This document shows, piece by piece, positions 50,321 to 62,518 of a DNA stretch of 64,000 bases (within the stretch, counting starts at the first letter, position 1; every line of letters starts with the position of its first letter). The notes below the pieces were generated by a model. It saw only the letters and a program-made list of their open reading frames with translations. It was not told where the DNA came from and ran no database searches. Source of the DNA: Chaetorhynchus papuensis. Lineage: Eukaryota; Chordata; Aves; Passeriformes; Rhipiduridae. The position numbers and the translations under genes are program-made. Location: assembly GCA_013396525.1 (NCBI GenBank), contig VWYX01000014.1, forward strand, positions 1,922,001 through 1,986,000, in the 5' to 3' direction.

Positions 50321-53300
50321 TGCCCTGTCACTAGAGTCAATTTATTTATGATTTATGAAGAATATTTTGTATGTTTCTTTACAAGTTTTGCTACCTTAGT
50401 ATTAATATTTTAAAGCTGAATTTACAAGGACATACAGAGTTACTGCTCCATAAGATCTTGTTTCTGGTAACTTGGCACATTTTTCTCCAGGCATTCATGT
50501 CAGCAGCACACAACCATGATGTGAAAGGAAATTGCCTCCAACGCCTCCAAAATTGCTTGCTTGGCTTGAATTAATCTTAATCGAATTTCTGTCTGAGATG
50601 TTTAAAAGCTTACAGAATCTCATCCTTTGAGCACAGCTTTGCTAATTTGATTCTACATTCCAAAGTGACGAGAAATTTTGAGACCTGCAGGGCTGCTGTT
50701 GCTGATAATGTTTCTATGTAGGTGGCATGAACCACACTGTTCATTAATGTGACATACCTTTATAATTCATGTCCTCAAATAATAGTAGTGAAAACAATGA
50801 ACTTGCATCCATATTTAACTGTGTTGTCCCCCTGTCTAAAGCACCAAATGTACATTCAGCCTTGAGAAAGAAAAATACAGTGTATTGTATTTCAGTTACA
50901 TAAATTGGGAAGAAAGCCAAATTATTAACCTTAAAAATGCAATTATTTTTTAAATCCAAAACCTAGAATATTAGCACAGTAGAGAAAAAACAGAAGGAGC
51001 AAAGATTTAGTCAAAATTTCCTAAAGATCACTTGCTGACATCATTAGACTTAGTCTACAGTAGAGTAATTCTAGATTTTCTAGTCCTACTGACCACAATG
51101 TGACTGCTGCCTTTAAACTTATTTGTAAATCAGAAGGATGAGTCAGATAATCATATTGTCTGAAGTAAAATCGTAATTTCAGTTTTACAGATCACTCTGA
51201 ATGCCAGAATGTGGTGGACAGCTCTGAAGCCAGACTACAAAATAAATGATAGAATCCCTGCTTCAGTGCAGGTTGCCTTTTGCTCAGTGTCATGGGGGTT
51301 CCAGGCTGGTCTGGTCTCTTCTCTGAAGGAAATCAAGTACCATTGCAGAACTGTTGTCTTTTAATGCCTGTAGTAGCACTTTGGTCTCAGTGACTGACTG
51401 CTCAGGAACAGGAGCTGAAAGACCCCTCTTTGCACAATTCTGAGCTGTGAACCAGCTGAAGCCATGTGGTCTTTTCTGCTTGTCCTCCTCAAACAGCAGC
51501 CACTGCTGCCTCCATCAAGGCAGTGACAGCATCATCTGGAGGACACCTGGGGGACTGGCAGGACACTTCCACTTCAGCTGCAATGAGATAAGCCATCCAT
51601 GTTCATACAGTAGCTGTGATTCATTACGCTGTCATGTGCATGGTCTCAGCCTTCTTCTTCTGTTATTCATTCTGTAGCTCCTGTAGTATGGACTGGGGAG
51701 TGAAAAGAGCAAATTTTGCTACTTCTTTCTTTTCTGTGCAGATAATTAAGATGTGATGAGATGTGAGAACTGCTTCCAAGTTATTCTGAAGTACATAAAT
51801 AAATATTTGCAACATTAAAAATTTAAATCGTATTGGCTATAATTGTAAATAGGGGAAAAATGCTTCTTTAAACCTTTACTAACCTCTTTAAAGTTGAAAT
51901 ATCTGTAAGCAGAAACAAAATGTAATGTATTAGAAACCTGTTTGGATTGCACACTGCTGGAAAGCTCAGCCCAACTATTGGAATTCTACTGCTTTATATA
52001 CAAATTTATGTATTAAGAGGCATGTATAAATGCAAATTTACATCTATAGTACTCAAGAACATGAGAAAAACCAGCCTGAATAGTTATGAACTATTATTAT
52101 GTCGTATTTTTCTTTAATTTGCCAAAACTGTAGAAAAGTGTTTATGTGACTCGTCTGCACCTTGCTAAACTTTTTCACAAAGATTTGCAGAAATGCTGTG
52201 CCATGTTGATAACTCATTTTCCGAACAAGTGCTGTGTTAACCCAGCAGCACTAGCTCACTTGTCTTTGAGAAATGCCTTTATTGCTTGCTGTGATGCAGT
52301 GGCTGGTTGGGCCATGACAAATAGGCTTGTGTTCCGCTAGTATGAATGAAAGCTTTGAAGCTCCTTATGTCCCTTTAAAGCTGACAGGCCTAATTTTTGT
52401 TATTTTTTTAAAGAAGTCTGGTCCGGATTTTGTAATATTTTGTATTTAGCTCTGTCCTGAGGAAGATTCTGAATGATTGCCTATCTGTAATCCAAACATG
52501 ATTGTGATAGCTGTGCATCACTGATCTTCATAGGATCTAAAAATTATGTAGGCTCTAGGTAGCATTGTATTAGACACAGTATGTTCCTCTGAGCTGTCCT
52601 TCTCACTGTTTGTCTGAATGATTTTCCACATTTTCATACATTTTGATTGGTATTAACTATTTGACTGATGGGATGCCTCAGCTGTATCAGATCTTAGTTT
52701 CATATAAGTGATGTATGTGAGCTCTTTTCTTCTTTGTGTTTACTTTAGTGTCTCACAGCAGTTTCACTATGCAATGGTTTGTGCATCAAAGGATTCACTA
52801 TTTACAGGTTTATTCTTACATGCAAGCTTCCATTTTTACCCTTGCACTCAACTAAAGTACTTGGCCAATTTAATTTCAGTTTTGAAATGTTGTGTTTTAA
52901 CTTATTAAAATGTGATTTTTTTCCCCCACCCTCTCACTATCCAGTAATGGCTAAATGTGTGTAGTACAGACAGTGTAGAAGGAGAACAATATCCTAAAAG
53001 TGAATATTTCTACAATTTATAAAGCTGTTAAAACATGAGTTTAGAGGGCAAAGATGGTTTGCTGCCTTATTCCTCCTGTATATGTGTGTATAAACAGACA
53101 CACAGTGTCTCATTCTTACACACACAGAGTCTCTTCTCCAAGTCTGTCCTAGAGTTAGGGGAGATTAATTGACTCAGGCATCATCATAGACATCATATGC
53201 CAGCGTTACTCAGAAAATTCATTAAATGTTAAAAGCTCCTTTTGACTTTAAAGTCTACAGAATTTGATACTAATTTTTCATTGTTAGACATACTTCATGT

Positions 53301-56300
53301 TGTCTCTTATAGTTAAATTACCTACTTACCTGTTCAAAATACTTTTCAGTCTTTACCTAGGAATTTTTTTCATGTACCCAGCAAGTGCCCTATATTCATT
53401 GCTATTTTGTAAGAATGATGGGTACTTTAAAATCAGATTCTACTTTATGTTAAGTCAGATGACCTTGTCCTGTCTCCCTCACTTACCCTCAGATTCCTGC
53501 TGTAGCTTGCTCACCAGAAAGTTTTCTATTGGACCATTGTTTTAATTCCTATTTATGGAATTTCTTGCAGTCTGTTTTCTTGAAATTCAAAAGATCATGA
53601 TCATGAAAAGTCATAGATTGTGAATATTGAGGGGAAAAATTATATTTCATTGAAATTCATACTTCTGTCTTGTCAATCTTGATGGAAGTCAGCTTAATAA
53701 TGCCTAAAATTTATGTTAATCACTCACCAGAATAATGCATGAAGATAATCAGTTTAATGTAGATTTTGATTCTTTTGGAGTAAGAAATATTGTATTTGTG
53801 ATATACATAAGAAAAAGTTTTAGTTGGCATTCCAATTCACTTGCTTTCAGCAGAAACAAAACTGCTTTAAGAACTTTTGGTAAAAATAGCTTAGGGAGAA
53901 TTAACTAGAAATATGAGGGGAAAACCTACTTGCATACTGAAAGATCAGAATAAATATTTAACCATAAAAATACGTTGTTTCTGACAGCACCAAAAATCCT
54001 TTGTGAATGACAGTGATTATTGAGGATGGATTGGGGGGGATGCTCAGATTGCCTTTCTGTAGCTTTTTACAAGTCACATACTTAATGCTTCTTTACCAGA
54101 GGCAAAGATAGACATCCCAAGAGTAACTCATCCCACCTGCTCTCCAGGTGAAATGCATCTGGAGGTGCCTGTCTTACTCTGAGTAAAGAAGGAATCCAGT
54201 GGTTAACTTCAACTGGATGCCTTCCTTCTGCACAGCTCCCTGTAAACGTGTCGCTGCCCCACAGCTAAGGAGATCTGCACACCCATCTGTAGAGCCTTAA
54301 AGCTGAGAAAATGCAATTGACAATCTAATCTTAATGTTAACTGCTCGTGGAATTTGAGTAAAATCTTTTACATTTGAGGGCTCTTTTTCCTTAAAGTCCT
54401 GATTGCAAATTTGCTCTTTTCAGATTACGACCAAAAGTGCTGTTGCCATAGCAGCAAGTTTCTGCTTTTGAAGAAAACAAAGGGCAGTGTAACATACACA
54501 AAATAAGCATAAATATTTTGGTGGAAAGAGGGTGGAAAAAAGTAAAGGACTTATAGTAAATGCATTTATAGATTTACATTGTGTCATTTACTTTCTGCCA
54601 AATGCAATTATAATAGTATTGAGAATGTGTTTTGTACCAGGGTGGAGCAAGGACCACACAGAAAAGCTTTGATTTCTTATACAGGAGATAGTGTACAAGA
54701 CACAGCCCATTTACAATTCCTGAAGAGAAGGTTTAGCAGAGGTTAGAAGTGGAATAAATGTTAAAATCCAACTACTTGCTATGCTCTGCCATGGCTAACT
54801 GGTGTTAGTATGGCTGTTCACCTCTACAGTGCTCTCATTTTCATACCATCTGTCTCTTGCACTAGATGACAGGAACAGAGCCTTAAGTGGCTGAGCATTT
54901 GACAAGTATTATGGAAAGGATATGGTGAAATGGAAGATCTGTTCTTGATCTAGAAGAAGAAATCTCTTTTGAAACACCTGAGTTTTATGGGTGAAGTGAG
55001 TTTTTGAAAAAGGATAATTCCAGTGACGGTGAAAGGTTGGAAATGGAAGGTGGAATGTGTTCTGGAAAGAAGGAGCCAGGTTGCCATAGTAAACCCTTGG
55101 AAGCTGATAACACTTGAATTTCAATTTATAGTTAGATAGTCACTACACCTATTACTGCATACCAGTGTTAGACTGCTATGACCTATTTTGTGCTTATTTG
55201 CTAATTTCCATGCATTGCTTTGACCCTCAGTCTTGTAACATTTCACTAACCAAGAGCAACCCTAAAATAAATCCTTGAAAAAACTTGCATCCTGTCCTCA
55301 AAGTTCATAAGCCACTCAAACCATTTTGTTCGTTTGCACTGTTTACTGTTACCTGTTAGCTCACATGGGGATGTTGATTTGAAGCATTTACCTCAGACCT
55401 GATTTCCTCAGTCATACTTCATTATTTTCTCAGGATGTGCTTACTTTGTTACTCCATATTTGGTGTTTTCTCACCCAATGTGAAACTTAAAGAAAAACCA
55501 GAAAGGAAAAAGTAGATCAGAAGAAATCAGTCATTAGCAAGGGGAACTGTACTAGCAAGTGCTTGTGTGTTACTTTGCTTATTTCAACGCTCAAACTGTA
55601 ACTTGGCCTATGCCCAGTTCCTACAAAATATTCAGGCACCCACATCTTAATTAGTTTCTTAAAGTTAACGAGAACAAAGCATATACACAAATCAGTCTTG
55701 ATTTTTTCCCCATGCCTTGCCTTGGCAACATACATGGATGATGAAGGTCAGGTGTAATAGGTTGCCTGTTAGTTGTGCAGGATATTGCTGTGAGGTTCTT
55801 GATACGGTCACAACTGTGAGTCTCTGGCAGAGACTAAAAACAGCTGAACTTTCACTGGATCAGTGCCACTTTCTCTTCTAAGGCTGTCTTGTACAGGCTG
55901 CTTGATATTGTATGTTTGAGGCCAGCTCTTTAAAATTCTTATTTTCTTAATTTCATGGTCTGCTTCTTACCATGGTAAAGCTTTGGCAATCATTGTTCTG
56001 TTATTAAAAGACATTTCCCAGTTTGTTTTCATAGATCAAAAGGATTTCTTTGGGTTAAAAGTAATGAATAAGGAGACTTCTGCATATAAGTATTCTTTAA
56101 TGAGTAGCATGATGATTTCATGCATATTTAAGTTGTCTGCATGACACAGAGATGCCACCTCAAGATACCTGGTTGGTTTTTATTTGTTTATGTGTATGGA
56201 TCTTCTAGAAAAATGTTCATTTTAGCAAACTGCAAGCTCTATTTAGATATCTTGATCTTCATTTTTGATAATCTTTATTTTCTCAGAAATAGATTTCTGA

Positions 56301-56530
56301 AACTTGTATGAACTTAACTACTTCTCCCCAAATTTCCATATATTCCTGAGATGACTTTGCATGAGCTAGTGCTTCAGAAGCTCTGGCAGGATTTTGTAAA
56401 CAGTAAAGCTAACAACTGGTAAGGGTTTTTTGACTGGAATTGAACACATTTTGTAAAACAAAAGGTATCTATATTATTGGTTTTGAACAAAGGTCTTATT
56501 TCAGTCACAATGAGTTCAAGGGTTGGGTGT

Positions 56531-56612
56531 CTTGTTTGTTTGGGTTTGTTTGTTTATTTTTGTTTGGCTTGAGTAGTTTTGTTTGGTTTGTCATTGTTAT
56601 TTGGTTTTTCGT
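56531..56612 (+). repeat. TTTG-rich low-complexity tract
   Basis: Imperfect TTTG and TTTGG units over about 80 bases, a decayed microsatellite. Confidence 0.7.
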
Positions 56613-57541
56613 TTCAGGGGGCTTTTAAGGTGTGGTGCTGGATTTTGGAGGGGGAGGTTTTCTCTGGTGAGAATGACAGGAACATTGAGGCTGCCTAAAC
56701 AAAACCTTATCAGTACCTAATCGGGTATTCTCCCACCATTTTTGATGTTAATTCTACTTCTCAGTCATGTTCATTTTTAGTTGTAAAGAAATATATATCT
56801 TCTCATTTCCCAGCCTGCAGCTGTGAGTCAGTTATGTGCAGGAACTGGGAGAAGGTGGGGATGAAGGCCACAGCTAAAGAGCGTTTCACAGTCTGCTTCT
56901 GCTCCTCTATCACCTTATGGTGCTTTCTTTCATAAAATGCCAATAATTCTATGATTTTTTCAGACACAACAAACTTTATATCTTGTGAAATTTATTCTGC
57001 TACTCAGCAGGAATCTTTGCAAGTTCTCTCCAGCTGAAGCACAGATTTTGGTGCATTTGTGTAGTTCTGTAAATTGCCTTCTCACCATCTTGTGGTTTAA
57101 TATAATTTATTTTTCCTACACTACTGAGTCAGAAAAAAATTAGAAAAAAACCAAGAAATTATGCAATTAAATGTGTGTAAATAAAACAAAATCAAAAAAA
57201 TCTTTGTGTTAGGAGGTTGTTTTTTCCTGAAACCTGTATGAAAAGTAGACAAATGGAAACACCTGCCCTTCCTGCAGTAACTTGCAGAGAACTGTGTGGG
57301 TAGCTGTTCTACTTATGTTTTGAAACCTATCATTTTCTCTAGCAGTGCCAATCAGAAATCAAAATGACTAAATGACACTTAAATTCAGTTCAACAAAGCA
57401 CAAATATGAGGACTAAATAGCAGGTCAGTAGCCTAAAATGAAAGTAGATAATGTACCATGTACCTTTCAGAAGGAACTGTAGTAATTTTTTTGAACAGTT
57501 ATTAACATTTTTCTTGTAAACTGCAAGAAATAAGAGCACCA

Positions 57542-57566
57542 GCAAACAAACAAACAAAACAAAAAA
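57542..57566 (+). repeat. (CAAA)n run
   Basis: A few CAAA units grade into an A run followed by five C residues. It is on the opposite strand sense to the TTTG tract at 56531. Confidence 0.7.
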
Positions 57567-58494
57567 CCCCCATTATTTAAAAAATATTTTCAGAATACCT
57601 AAAAATATCTGCTCTGAAATGACTTTAAATTAGTTATATGAGTTACCAAAATCACAATAGAAACATACCAAATAAAAGCAGTATTACTAGGACACAAGTG
57701 GTGTATTTCTCATTTTCTAAAATAATGGACTGTTTATCTTCCTTGCTCTGGCATAAAATCTTGTATTATTTCTGAAGACCTGAATTCTGTATGGCTCTAA
57801 CAACCTTGATGTCTGTAAGGCAGAGAATATAATACCTCTCTCTTGTGATTTTCCACTTTGCATTGCTGCAAAGCTTGACATTATTGGTTTCCAGTTCAGA
57901 GCCAACACCTGCAGAAGGGGCTCAGTCTTGGTGAGGTTATTTCCATTCACAGGCCTCTTAAGTCAGCAATTTAGTAGACATTCAGGAGCAAAAAACATAT
58001 TTAAAGGTGTAGTTAGTCAAATTACATCCAAGTGCCTAACTCTTAATAATTTGTGAATTGATAATACAGTATTTTTTGAAAATGAGCCTGTGTCATAAAG
58101 GTGATGTCAGTTTCTTTGACAGTAACATTATGTATTGGAAAGTCCTGCATTTTCAGAGAAGTAAATAAGAAAAATAGTCTTAAATATGCCTAATTTCAAT
58201 CTAAGCAGGAAATAATCTATAAATGGGAAAATTATTCGAGGGGAGGGGATAAAGGAAGCTAGTGCACATTTAAATAATTAGATTTTTAAAAGCACTGCAT
58301 TTATCTGATGTATTCTGCAAATTGTTCCTTCTAGTGCAGACAATGCTAAACTTCTATAGGTCTGCTTGGGTTCCCAAAAGATCAGAACAGTTCTCCAGCG
58401 CTATGACGAATTTCTAATTTTTTTTCTTTTTTTAATGAAGAAACACCCTTTCTCACTTACAATGTTCAGATAATGCTGTTAATGATGCTTTACT

Positions 58495-58495
58495 T

Positions 58496-58542
<47 letters not shown>

Positions 58543-58556
58543 TGAGCTTTCACTAT

Positions 58557-58603
<47 letters not shown>
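58495..58603 (+). repeat. Double (TTTA)n microsatellite
   Basis: Two nearly pure TTTA arrays of about 50 bases each (58495-58543 and 58554-58603) are separated by the 10-base spacer gagctttcac. Equal array length on both sides suggests a duplication of array plus flank, or a single array broken by a small insertion. It is likely length-variable between individuals. Confidence 0.95.
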
Positions 58604-58604
<1 letters not shown>

Positions 58605-60737
58605 AGATATTTGACTACTCTAGAAAAACAGTCATAGCTTGGCAGAGCAGCTGGCGTCTGTTTTTTCCTGTTGTTCTATTAATGGTTGCATTAGATATTT
58701 CTGAGCTTACTGAGTGTTTTCTTTCCTGTTCCACCACGATTCCAAAGTGTTTTTTGTGGTGTGTGGTTTCTTTTTTTAAATAGTGCTTTCCCCCTTTAGC
58801 AGATACTCCTGTCTTTCCTTTTATTTGGCCTGGAGACAGACTGGGTGAAAATCAGTTCTGGTGGTGGTGCAGGAGTCTTATGTGGCTAAAAGCAATATGT
58901 AATTCATCAAATGTCCCAACTAATCTGTTTCTAGATTTTATTTTCCTATCTGTTTTACTCTTTCATTCAATATTACTTTTAACAACATGCTTGGATAAAA
59001 GCAATTTAATTTTATTTTTAATGCCTTAAAATGCTGTTGCATGGTTCACTCCTGCCAGCAATCTGTGTAGGCAGGCTAGGTTTCTTCAAGTGTGGTGTCT
59101 GAATATTTTTATTTCTAAGATTTTCTTTGTGCTTTGACTTTGAGTAATCACCTCAGTCATACTGTGTGTTTGGTGAATGTTTTTTGGGTAGCTTTTAATA
59201 ATTCATAGTTTCAACACTCTCAATGAGAAGGATGTTTTAATAGAGGTGTGCTTGGTATGGCAGATTTGTTTGTATTTTTTTCTCTTCATGTTTTATTATA
59301 TTCTGTGTTTTTTTTTTTTTTAAAGACACTTTATATCTGTAGGATGTTAACTTGTAGGTATTTGGGGATTTTTTTTTTTTATTTTGCATTGCACAGGTAC
59401 TAAACAATTATTTCCCTATGCCTTAAAAAAATTAATTTCATACTTCACGCAAAATTAGGCAATGCATAATCCTGTTGCAAAATAATTTTATTTCCCAGTT
59501 AACATGAACTGTCTCCAGACACTGATTAAACAGTCAGAGTAACTGGGGCAAATAAAATTTATTTATGAATGTAATAAATCTTGTAAAATTACTCATTTTT
59601 CTCTATTAAGTATTCTTTTGTTGTAATTTGTGTGATTGGCTGTTGTCTGATAGAATATCTGTTCAGCAAATAGGAGCAGTAGGGTTGAACAGGTTTTGGA
59701 CACTGGTTGGTTGGGTAGTAACTTTGAATATTTATTGAGTATTTTGGTGCATCACTTACATGCTGGTTTTTGCTCCATGAAAGATTTTTAATTTATTTTT
59801 TCTTAACAGAGAAGCAACTAAGAACAAATAGCATATTCTGTGTGCTTATTTACAACCCTTGCATCCAATGTACTTCACAAAAAGCCAATGTTAAAGTGTG
59901 TATTCACACTGTATAACTTCAGGCATGTCATTGTAGTACCTGTGTTAAGAACTGCTCTGAAAATTGTCAGATTTGATGGCGAAGCAGAAGGGTGTCTAAT
60001 CATATTCTGGACTTTTTATTGGAACTATTAAAAATTTATACTAAGCACAGAAGAGAAAGAAATGCAGAGCTTGTACAATGAACTTGAAGAAAAATGTTGA
60101 ATAAAGTACCAAAACATTCAGGTTGTCAGTGAATTTAACAACCTGGATCGAAACCCTTTCTCTGCCATGTGTAAAGTGCTCACTACAATTTGAACTGCTT
60201 ATAAGCTTTTCTCAGTCCCTCTGCATTAGAAATTAGTAGCCTTTTCACAAGATTTTAATGAATTTCAACAATCCTTTAAAGCGGATTAATAGAAAGAACT
60301 AACAAACTAGATATCTACCTGAAACTAGGATGTAATGTAATTACTTTTATCAGAATTTATAGTACTGAAATGGCACAGAATAACTGATTAGTGCTTTGAA
60401 TTGATTTTTGTTTTGCTTTTATATAACAAGCCCAGTGGCCCCATTTTAATCGATTGATACTATGTTATGGTCTTGGGCATCTTCTGAATTATCATCAGCT
60501 TTTCTTGCAAGATGCAAAGTTTCTTTCAGGAGATCTCCTTCGGGTCTTGATTAGATCTAGTGCTGTTTAAATAAACTCTCTGTGAGGCTAGAGTTTGATA
60601 TGCTTTACCTGTTACAAATTTCTCGTGCAAGGAAAAAGAAGGGTAGGGGTTATGAAGAAAACAGCAAAATTAATGAAAAGATCAGAAGCTAGTGACCTTT
60701 GCTGTATGAGCCAATAAAGGTTTAGTGGGGATAAATG
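58604..60737. other. Unannotated AT-rich non-coding sequence
   Basis: No gene recognised. T runs occur at 59309-59321 and 59370-59380. Open stretches are at most about 63 codons. Confidence 0.55.
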
Positions 60738-61211
60738 TCAGTCAGGAACAGAGATCTGCAGCTGCAAGAGTTCACGTGGCCTTTGTCTGGCCACATTCCT
60801 ACCCTGCCCCTGTCCTTTCAGACAAAGACAGGAATCAGTTAGGAACTCGGCATGGGAGAATGGGTTGTTCTTAAAGCAATAATTAAAAGTGACTCTGGGA
60901 ATCACGGGGATGCAAATCATACCATACTTTGTGTATGCAGTGGGTGTGGTGTCTGCAGGAATGGCTGTAGTACACAGCCCTTTGGTGCCAGCAGAAAAAG
61001 CCATGTGATCTGCAGTGGCAGGAAAATAGGGAATGATTACCATGAAGAGAAAAGATGTTATCACTCCTGTTGTAATTTCATTTGGTGACTTGAAGGCACA
61101 TACTTGAGGTTGCAAGGTGGTCCTGCAAGCTCTCCACTCACTTTTAGAAGAGGCACTTTTGAAAACTCTGAGAAAAGAAAAACTTTTGTAAGTTTTTGAC
61201 ACAACTTTCAA
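60738..61211 (-). other. 157-codon open stretch, unrecognised
   Basis: This is the longest minus-strand open stretch in the window and starts at an ATG. The product would have a hydrophobic segment around residues 45-68 and no domain I know. The opposite strand in another frame (from 60889) also reads as a hydrophobic run beginning VTLGITGMQIIPYFVYAVG, broken by TGA at 61006 and TAG at 61027, so a decayed coding remnant on the + strand is an alternative. Neither reading has a poly-A tail or convincing splice pair. Chance is the simplest explanation. Confidence 0.2.
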
Positions 61212-61864
61212 AGGCTACACATCTTTGGTTATAAAGATATTAAGACAATATAGTGATCATGAGCTGAGATTAAAAGATTCGGACCTCGTAATACACCGAG
61301 TTTTTCAATACTTAGAAAAGTTCATCTGCATTATTTTAACATGAAAACCTACCTCTATAATAATTATTTCATGGACACCCTTTGGAGAGAAGCACAAAGG
61401 TAATGTACTACAGATTTATAAATAACAGATTCTCTCTGTAGTGTCATCAATACAGTCATTTATCTACTTCTCTTTTTTTTTAAACTATGAAAAATTATTT
61501 TAAGCACTTCAGCAAAACCCCAGTATGGTTGAAGGAGCTCTACACATTTTTTTTAAACTTCATCCCCTGGATCACATCTGTCAACAGTCACACTTAAAAA
61601 CATTTCAAACATAACTCAAAGTTTTTTAGATGCTACAAAATTAATCTTCCTTATCTCATATGCTTGCCATATCTTAAATCCCATTTGTAACTTATATCAG
61701 CTGACTTTAAAAAAACTGGTAGATGTGCACTTCATTAGTATTAAATTTTTAATACATTCTTAATAAGATTTTTACTCGGACAGATAGTTGTTTAGGTAAA
61801 TAGTACAGCAAACTTTTTGTGTAAATTGAGCTTCCTAACCCTCTCTCAATAAACCAGTTTCACT

Positions 61865-62518
61865 TTGTTTTCTTTCAGTTACCTAAACAGAGCATACTGC
61901 TATTTGTTGAGATCCGTCCTCTATCATTCCTGTTCTCAGCTGAAATACCATTTTTACTGCTATGTTTGGGGACCCTGCTTCTGGACCAGGGTGAAAGGAG
62001 TATTATTTCATGTAGCTGTGATTTGCAGAGGGAGACTGAAAAGAAAGGTTTTGTTGAGTACAGATGAGCTGTGGGGAGAGGACTGGTTTGCAGCAGAGTT
62101 GCTGCAAAAATCCAGTGCCAAAGGTGTTTTTGCAGCAGGCCTTCCCTGGGCTGTGAAGAGGTGGTGGCAGGCAGGTATTTGCTGCAGTGCAGAGCAGGGA
62201 TCCTCTGCTCAGACTGCCCGCCCTGCCTGGGCTGTGTGGGAAGGGCAGGGGCCGCTGGCTTCGTGTGGTCACCAGGCTCGCTTGGGGCTGTCTGGCTGTG
62301 CCCAGGAGGCTGCTGGGGACAGGAAGCCGGGCTGGGGGCAGGAGCCCTGGTGCGGTGCTCTCAGCTCACTGCTGAGGGTAGTGCTGAAGTTCCTGATTTA
62401 CAGCAAGGAGTTAATGACTGTGTTAATGTCTGAGGTTGTCTCGGTACTCACAAAGGCAGAAAATTTGCTTAGTAAGAGTAAATACAGTGCAAAGAGTGAA
62501 TCTCAGACTGTTTCATGA
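61865..62518 (+). other. 217-codon open stretch in a GC-rich island
   Basis: The longest open stretch in the window. It begins at a TTG, not an ATG, and crosses a 3' splice-like site (tttgttttctttcag ending at 61878). A 5' splice-like cag/gtattt lies at 62172-62180, so a hypothetical exon 61879-62174 would stay open. From about 62070 to 62430 the sequence is GC-rich, and two other + frames and one minus frame are also open, which is what low stop-codon density produces. The translation (Trp-, Ala- and Gly-rich in the middle) matches no family I recognise. A coding role is possible but not supported. Confidence 0.2.

Larger units (their letters stand above)
50321..58494. other. Unannotated non-coding sequence
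   Basis: No gene recognised. A patch of slightly higher G+C lies at about 51270-51680. Simple repeats at 56531 and 57542 are listed separately. A short (CA)n/(TG)n mixed run occurs near 53080-53130. Confidence 0.55.

Noticed and set aside
56940..56970. 'aattctatgatttttt' as a CR1 tail
   Set aside because: The octamer is not preceded by the 'ttttccaacc' block or any other CR1 3' sequence.
62270..62345. G-quadruplex in the GC-rich island
   Set aside because: G runs of three or more are too few or too far apart for a standard four-run quadruplex.
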